From Hamadaea tsunoensis DSM 44101 (lineage in GTDB: Bacteria > Actinomycetota > Actinomycetes > Mycobacteriales > Micromonosporaceae): 51,001 nt of DNA. The position numbers were made by a program, and so were the translations under genes. The notes beneath the pieces were generated by a model. The model searched no databases, had not been told where the DNA came from, and saw only the letters and a program-made list of their open reading frames with translations. The DNA lies in the NCBI RefSeq assembly GCF_000428945.1, contig NZ_AUAX01000042.1:1-51001 (forward strand), given 5' to 3'. This document shows, in pieces, positions 47,184-51,001 of this stretch. The first letter of the stretch is position 1. Each line of letters starts with the position of its first letter.

Positions 47184-48622
47184 GGCGTCGTCGTCTCGGG
47201 CTGGGTCATGACGGCGGCGAACCCGTCGATGAGCACTGCCGGTGGCGTGCGGACAAGTACCGGGGGATCCGACCGGTAGAACAGCCAGCCGTACAGTGGC
47301 GCCAGTTGCTGGACCGCGCTGGGCGGCAGGATCGGCCGGTACTGGGTACCGATGGAGTGTTCGCGGCTGGTGTCGCGGCGGGTGGTGAGCTCTCCGCTCT
47401 GGCCGGTCAGTCGCCAGCCGGAGCGCGCGCCGCCGGAGTACGCCGTCGTCGACGGCTCGCGCCAGTCACCCGCCCAGCTGGACACGTTGTTGAGGTCGTG
47501 GTCGATGCTCGCGCCGCCCTGGATGATTTTGGCGGGGGTCGCGGCGAGGATGCCGGCCGCGGCTTCGGTGCCGTACCGGTCGCGGAGAAACGCCAGGCTC
47601 TGGGTGGCCCAGATGGTGGTGATGCCGGCGCCGCCGCCCTCGCTGACCAGCGCCGGGAGGCTGCGGATGGGGGTATTAGCGATTTCGTCCAGAACGACGA
47701 GCAGCGGGTCGGCCAGAACGCCACCGGAGTGCGCGGCCAGTTCCCGGGCGGCGTCGGTGGTCGACTCGACGATCGCGATCAGCAGCGGGGCGATCGACTC
47801 GATCAAGTGCTTCGGGCCGATCACGTACAGGGTGCTCTTGGTCGCCAGGAAATGGTCGACGTCGAAACTGTCGCGGACCGAGTTGCGCAGCACGGTCGGT
47901 TCCACGGTGGCGTCGATCGCTACCATCGCCGCGGAGTAGAACGAGGACCGTTCGCGGTCGGCGACGGCGTTGATGCCGTCGAGGTCGTCGGCCCAGCCCT
48001 CGGCCGCGCCGAGGGTTTCGCGCAGGATCGCGACCGGCTCGTCGAGTTCCTGGCGAGCCAGCCACGACTGGATCCGGCTCAGGTCATACCCGGCCAGCGC
48101 CGCGGCGTGGAACAGACCGCGCAGGATGCGGCTGGCGCCGGTACGCCAATGCGTCTCCCCGGAGAGTCCCTTGGCGGCGAGGGTCGTCAGGGCGGCGGCG
48201 CGCCGGTAGGCGATTCCGGCGTTGCGGCAGCCGGCGTGCGGGGCCCAGCCCATCGACGTGACCCCGGGTTCCGACCCGAACGGGTCGTACACGTACACCC
48301 TTCCGCCAGGGCGGGCCAGCCGCTGCCGCTGTGCGGCAGTCGCCTGGAAGATGTCGCCTCTCGTGCTGGAGATGACGGCGGGGCCGTCCCACGACAACGC
48401 GTTAGGGATGACGACGCCGGCGGTCTTGCCGTAGCCGGGCGGGCCGACGATCGCGAGACTGTCGCGCAGCGTGTTGGTCCACCGCCGCTCGCCGGTCGCG
48501 TCGTCGAAACCGACGAACAGCCGGTTGGTCGGATGCAGGACGAAGGGCGGCACGTTCACGTCGACGTCGAGTCGGATCGGATCAGGGTCGGGAGGTTCGT
48601 GCAGGTTGACGGTGGTGGTCAT
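47180..48622 (-). CDS. VirD4/TraG-like coupling ATPase lacking a membrane domain
   Basis: 480-aa P-loop ATPase of the type IV coupling-protein (TraG/TraD/VirD4) family: Walker A IVGPPGYGKT, the following SSTRGDIFQAT segment, Walker B LLVVLDEIANTP and the GGAGITTIWATQSLAFLRDRYG motif. These hexamers feed DNA or protein into type IV secretion or conjugation machines. Unlike classical members it has no N-terminal transmembrane helices; the genes on both sides encode zinc-ribbon membrane proteins that may anchor it. ATG 48622 overlaps the M48 gene stop. No relaxase or VirB4 gene is visible. Confidence 0.85.
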   Translation of the reverse strand: MTTTVNLHEPPDPDPIRLDVDVNVPPFVLHPTNRLFVGFDDATGERRWTNTLRDSLAIVGPPGYGKTAGVVIPNALSWDGPAVISSTRGDIFQATAAQRQRLARPGGRVYVYDPFGSEPGVTSMGWAPHAGCRNAGIAYRRAAALTTLAAKGLSGETHWRTGASRILRGLFHAAALAGYDLSRIQSWLARQELDEPVAILRETLGAAEGWADDLDGINAVADRERSSFYSAAMVAIDATVEPTVLRNSVRDSFDVDHFLATKSTLYVIGPKHLIESIAPLLIAIVESTTDAARELAAHSGGVLADPLLVVLDEIANTPIRSLPALVSEGGGAGITTIWATQSLAFLRDRYGTEAAAGILAATPAKIIQGGASIDHDLNNVSSWAGDWREPSTTAYSGGARSGWRLTGQSGELTTRRDTSREHSIGTQYRPILPPSAVQQLAPLYGWLFYRSDPPVLVRTPPAVLIDGFAAVMTQPETTTP

Positions 48623-49929
48623 GGTTCCCCCATGTGTGACGTGAGCTCGTCGCGGCCGGGTGGGGCGACGAGCGCGAGTTCGTCGTGGACCGGGTAGCGC
48701 CGGCCCGGTGCCTCCAGGCGTTCCAGGCGCAGCTCTGTATGCGGGTGCGAGGCGGACATGACGTCGTCCCAGCCGTCGCGGCCGGCCTCCCACCACTGCA
48801 AGCGGGCCAGCGCGCGGCGCAGGCCCTCGCCGTGACCGGCGGCGTACGCGGCCGCATCGGCGGCGAACTCGGCCCGCCGGTTCGCGGCGGCCTGGATCGG
48901 CCGCACGATTCCCGAGACCGTGACGAGGACCGACCACAGGACGGCGCGCATCAGCCACTGCAACGGCCGGCTGCGGGTCCCGCCGATCAACCTTCGGGCG
49001 ATCTCATGCAGTACATAAAGCGGCAACGCGATCCCTTTGATCCACGCCGCGGCGATCGGGTCACCGCGGCGCCAGTGCGCGAGCTCATGCGCCAGGACCC
49101 CGGCGATCGCGGCCCGGTCGAATTCCAGTTCCCGGATCATGCCGCGCGAGATCACGACGTGGCGGGTGGCCGCGTACGCGCGCGGTACCGCGTCCTCGGT
49201 CATCAGTAGCGCCGGCGGCTCCCGGATGTTCATGCTCGCGGCGACGGTGATCAGGAGCTGGCCGAGCCAGCGGTCCTCGCGGCGGCTCAGCCGCCGCGCG
49301 CCCGCCCAGTGCAGCAGCGGTCCCTCGAACCCGACGTGCACGACGACTGTCGCCAGACCGAGGAACAGGGCGGTGGCGATCTGGCCGATGCCGACCGCGA
49401 ACGGCCACACCGGGTCGCCTTCGTAGAGCAGCTGCCACGGCGACGTGAACGCCAGCCAGCCAAGCTTGAGGCCGCCCGAGACGGCGCCCAGGCACCCGCC
49501 GATGATCCCGCCGATCTGGATTGCCGCGGTAGGCAGCAGGTCGCGGGGGGTGACCGGCAAGGGGAAGCCCCACGCGAGGAGCTTGCCGAGCCGGTCGAGC
49601 ATCGCCGGGCCGGCGAACGTCCCGGATACGGTCCCGGCCACGCCGCCGATGATCGCCCCGGCAGCCGCCATCAACAGCGCGAATGGCACGTTGAACCAGG
49701 TGCATAGCCCCGCCGCGAGCGAGCCAGGCAGGTGTGTCCCTAGGAACGACAGCCAGGCCCGCGGTGGGGGCAGGCCGTGGCGGAACACCGGCCGGTAACG
49801 GGCGGCTGTAGGGCCAGCGGAAGGTGTGCGCTGTCTGGCGTCGGGTGTGGACACCGATGCCACTGCGGTGCCGCAGGAGGGGCAGATGGTGGCGCCGTTC
49901 AAACGGGCGCCGCACTGGTCACAGAACAT
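48619..49929 (-). CDS. M48-family zinc metalloprotease with N-terminal zinc ribbon
   Basis: 436-aa protein. It begins MFCDQCGARLNGATICPSCG, a zinc ribbon, followed by a Gly/Ala-rich set of membrane segments (about 90-240) and an M48/HtpX-type protease domain with the zinc motif HELAHWRRGD and a later AEFAADAAA carrying the third ligand Glu. HtpX-like enzymes degrade or process membrane proteins. ATG 49929 follows GGGGGAAG; the open frame to 50040 is not used. First gene of the minus-strand operon, so the protease and coupling ATPase are made together. Confidence 0.88.
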   Translation of the reverse strand: MFCDQCGARLNGATICPSCGTAVASVSTPDARQRTPSAGPTAARYRPVFRHGLPPPRAWLSFLGTHLPGSLAAGLCTWFNVPFALLMAAAGAIIGGVAGTVSGTFAGPAMLDRLGKLLAWGFPLPVTPRDLLPTAAIQIGGIIGGCLGAVSGGLKLGWLAFTSPWQLLYEGDPVWPFAVGIGQIATALFLGLATVVVHVGFEGPLLHWAGARRLSRREDRWLGQLLITVAASMNIREPPALLMTEDAVPRAYAATRHVVISRGMIRELEFDRAAIAGVLAHELAHWRRGDPIAAAWIKGIALPLYVLHEIARRLIGGTRSRPLQWLMRAVLWSVLVTVSGIVRPIQAAANRRAEFAADAAAYAAGHGEGLRRALARLQWWEAGRDGWDDVMSASHPHTELRLERLEAPGRRYPVHDELALVAPPGRDELTSHMGEP

Positions 49930-50183
49930 GGCTCGCTTCCCCCGTGGGAATGACACGCGAGCCATGCGTGCGGAATGTTCACCGTAGCCCGAACGTCGGG
50001 CTGTTCGCACTGCGATATAGAGCACGTCGGAGTACGACAACCGAGCAGCGGCGGCGGGGCGTGCCGCCTACGCGAAGAAGCAGGTAACCGGCTTGAGCGC
50101 TCAAGCGGTCGTTACTTTCGGCTGCGGGCAAATGTCGCGCTGCTGTGCTTTTCGTAGAGAGGGTTCCTGCCTACGATGGCCGC
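49930..50183. other. Divergent intergenic region
   Basis: Region between the M48 gene (minus) and the 224-aa gene (plus). It contains the palindrome at 50091-50106 and a -10 like TACGAT at 50172-50177. No gene is supported. Confidence 0.5.
50091..50106. promoter_or_regulatory. 16-bp perfect palindrome (candidate operator)
   Basis: GCTTGAGC-GCTCAAGC, uninterrupted, in the divergent promoter region of the M48/coupling-ATPase operon and the 224-aa gene. Suits a dimeric GntR- or TetR-type repressor; the regulator is not identified. Confidence 0.6.
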
Positions 50184-50243
50184 ATGGGGGAAGTATGGTG
50201 TCTCGGACATTTAGCAGCACAACCGGGGGTGACGTGTGACTGA
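50184..50243 (+). CDS. Possible leaderless leader peptide (19 aa)
   Basis: ATG 50184 lies exactly where TACGAT (50172-50177) would start transcription. The 19-codon frame ends in TGA overlapping the GTG start region of the next gene. No ribosome site. It could couple translation; it could also be chance. Confidence 0.25.
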   Translation: MGEVWCLGHLAAQPGVTCD

Positions 50244-50910
50244 CCGTGCGAGGCGTTCATCCCAACCGAGGCCCGACGGCGCGGGCGCGGCTCAGCCCGC
50301 CGGGTCGGACGGTGCTACCGAGTCCGTCGGCTCGCAACGCGGTCGGCGTACACGCCGCAGCGGCACCGCCTACGACGTCGCGCTCAAACACAGCGATCCG
50401 ACGTCGCTGAATCCGGAATACATCGTCTTCACCGGCGGGCCGGTCGATCAGGAACCCGGCCGCACGTCCCGGCTGACTTGGACGAAAGGCCGCTGGCGGC
50501 CGATCACCGACCGCGAAGCGCACGCCGTGTTCTGGCGGCGTAAAGCCGCCCGGCTCAAGAGACTCTATGCCGACCGGGAAAAGAACAAAGCCGCCCTCGA
50601 CCGGCTGCCCGCCACTCTCGAAGAAGCACTCGCGGAAATACCCGACGAACTTCCGCCCTGGGACGCCACCCGCTCCGTGATCACCGCGATGCTGCCGGAG
50701 CGACTGCTGGCATACGCCGCCGCCTACGCCGACATCCAGGAGTGCAGCCTGCCGCAGCTGATAGAGCTGGCGCTCTGGCGGATGGTGAGCAACGGGGTAC
50801 CTAAACCCAACGACTTCAAGGCCGAATACGTGGCCATGCGGCAGCGGACATATCAGATCGATCGTGAGGAACGACTCCAGGCCACCGCCGACGATGAGGA
50901 CGACGACTAG
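50236..50910 (+). CDS. Protein of unknown function (224 aa)
   Basis: GTG 50236 is preceded by GGGGGTG. The first 45 residues are low-complexity and basic; the rest is helical (HAVFWRRKAARLKRLYADRE, MLPERLLAYAAAYADIQECS) with an acidic tail ending DDEDDD. It is divergent from the M48/coupling-ATPase operon with a shared palindrome. I do not recognise a domain; no HTH is evident. The CDS is complete and ends about 90 bases before the window end. Confidence 0.7.
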   Translation: MTDRARRSSQPRPDGAGAAQPAGSDGATESVGSQRGRRTRRSGTAYDVALKHSDPTSLNPEYIVFTGGPVDQEPGRTSRLTWTKGRWRPITDREAHAVFWRRKAARLKRLYADREKNKAALDRLPATLEEALAEIPDELPPWDATRSVITAMLPERLLAYAAAYADIQECSLPQLIELALWRMVSNGVPKPNDFKAEYVAMRQRTYQIDREERLQATADDEDDD

Positions 50911-51001
50911 ACACCTTTCGGGGTGGGGGTCTGGGTCGAGTCCACTTTGAGGCTTTTGGGTGATCGCGTGTGTCGTCGTGGTGGGGTCTGCTGGTGGCAT
51001 G

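Overview
The window is GC-rich DNA from an actinomycete. GTG and TTG starts, long runs of ATGA-coupled genes, an imuA-like/dnaE2 mutasome pair, an FxLD-type lanthipeptide cluster and CU044_5270-like proteins together suggest Micromonosporaceae or a relative; the genus is inference. I saw no rRNA, tRNA or CRISPR array.

Region 1 (1-14.5 kb) is a defence-type island. It holds a caspase-NACHT STAND protein split from its WD40 partner (minus strand), an HNH nuclease followed by a PD-(D/E)XK-type nuclease protein, an ApeA-like HEPN protein, a lone SF2 helicase, a SRAP/YedK protein, a complete IS701-family insertion sequence with 4-bp target duplication, and an HNH-ATPase fusion that looks like a one-gene version of Septu. 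Three copies of a 40-bp repeat (2873, 5433, 7469; 30 of 40 positions invariant) lie between these cassettes. A degraded DUF1214 gene tail lies beside the third copy.

Region 2 (14.7-19.8 kb) is an imuA-like gene and dnaE2 behind a probable SOS box, with no imuB between them. Two small genes follow, the first preceded by a large nested dyad.

Region 3 (20-30.3 kb, minus strand) is an FxLD lanthipeptide operon: methyltransferase, 93-aa precursor, LanB dehydratase, LanC cyclase, a stand-alone thiopeptide-type (SpaB_C) protein and a 374-aa helical protein. A perfect hairpin separates precursor from dehydratase. Upstream lies an XRE-TPR regulator coupled to a creatininase-family hydrolase.

Region 4 (30.6-44.6 kb, plus strand) is one long, mostly ATGA-coupled operon of about 18 genes: a small basic peptide, APC permease, unknown protein, PLP-dependent decarboxylase, several tiny proteins, an ABC ATPase, an APH-type kinase, a polytopic membrane protein, two CU044_5270-like exported proteins, several unknowns and an alpha/beta hydrolase. 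It ends at a strong hairpin. The same 22-bp palindromic operator (GAATACA-N8-TGTATTC) sits in front of the lanthipeptide operon and in the divergent promoter region between the XRE regulator and this operon. Regions 3 and 4 are therefore best read as one regulon, and I consider this the most likely undescribed system here.

Region 5 (45-51 kb) has an apparently leaderless HTH/membrane-anchored gene with its own palindromic operator and terminator. A minus-strand operon follows: an M48 metalloprotease with zinc ribbon, a soluble VirD4/TraG-like coupling ATPase and a zinc-ribbon membrane protein. Divergent to it is a 224-aa gene of unknown function. No relaxase or VirB4 gene is visible.
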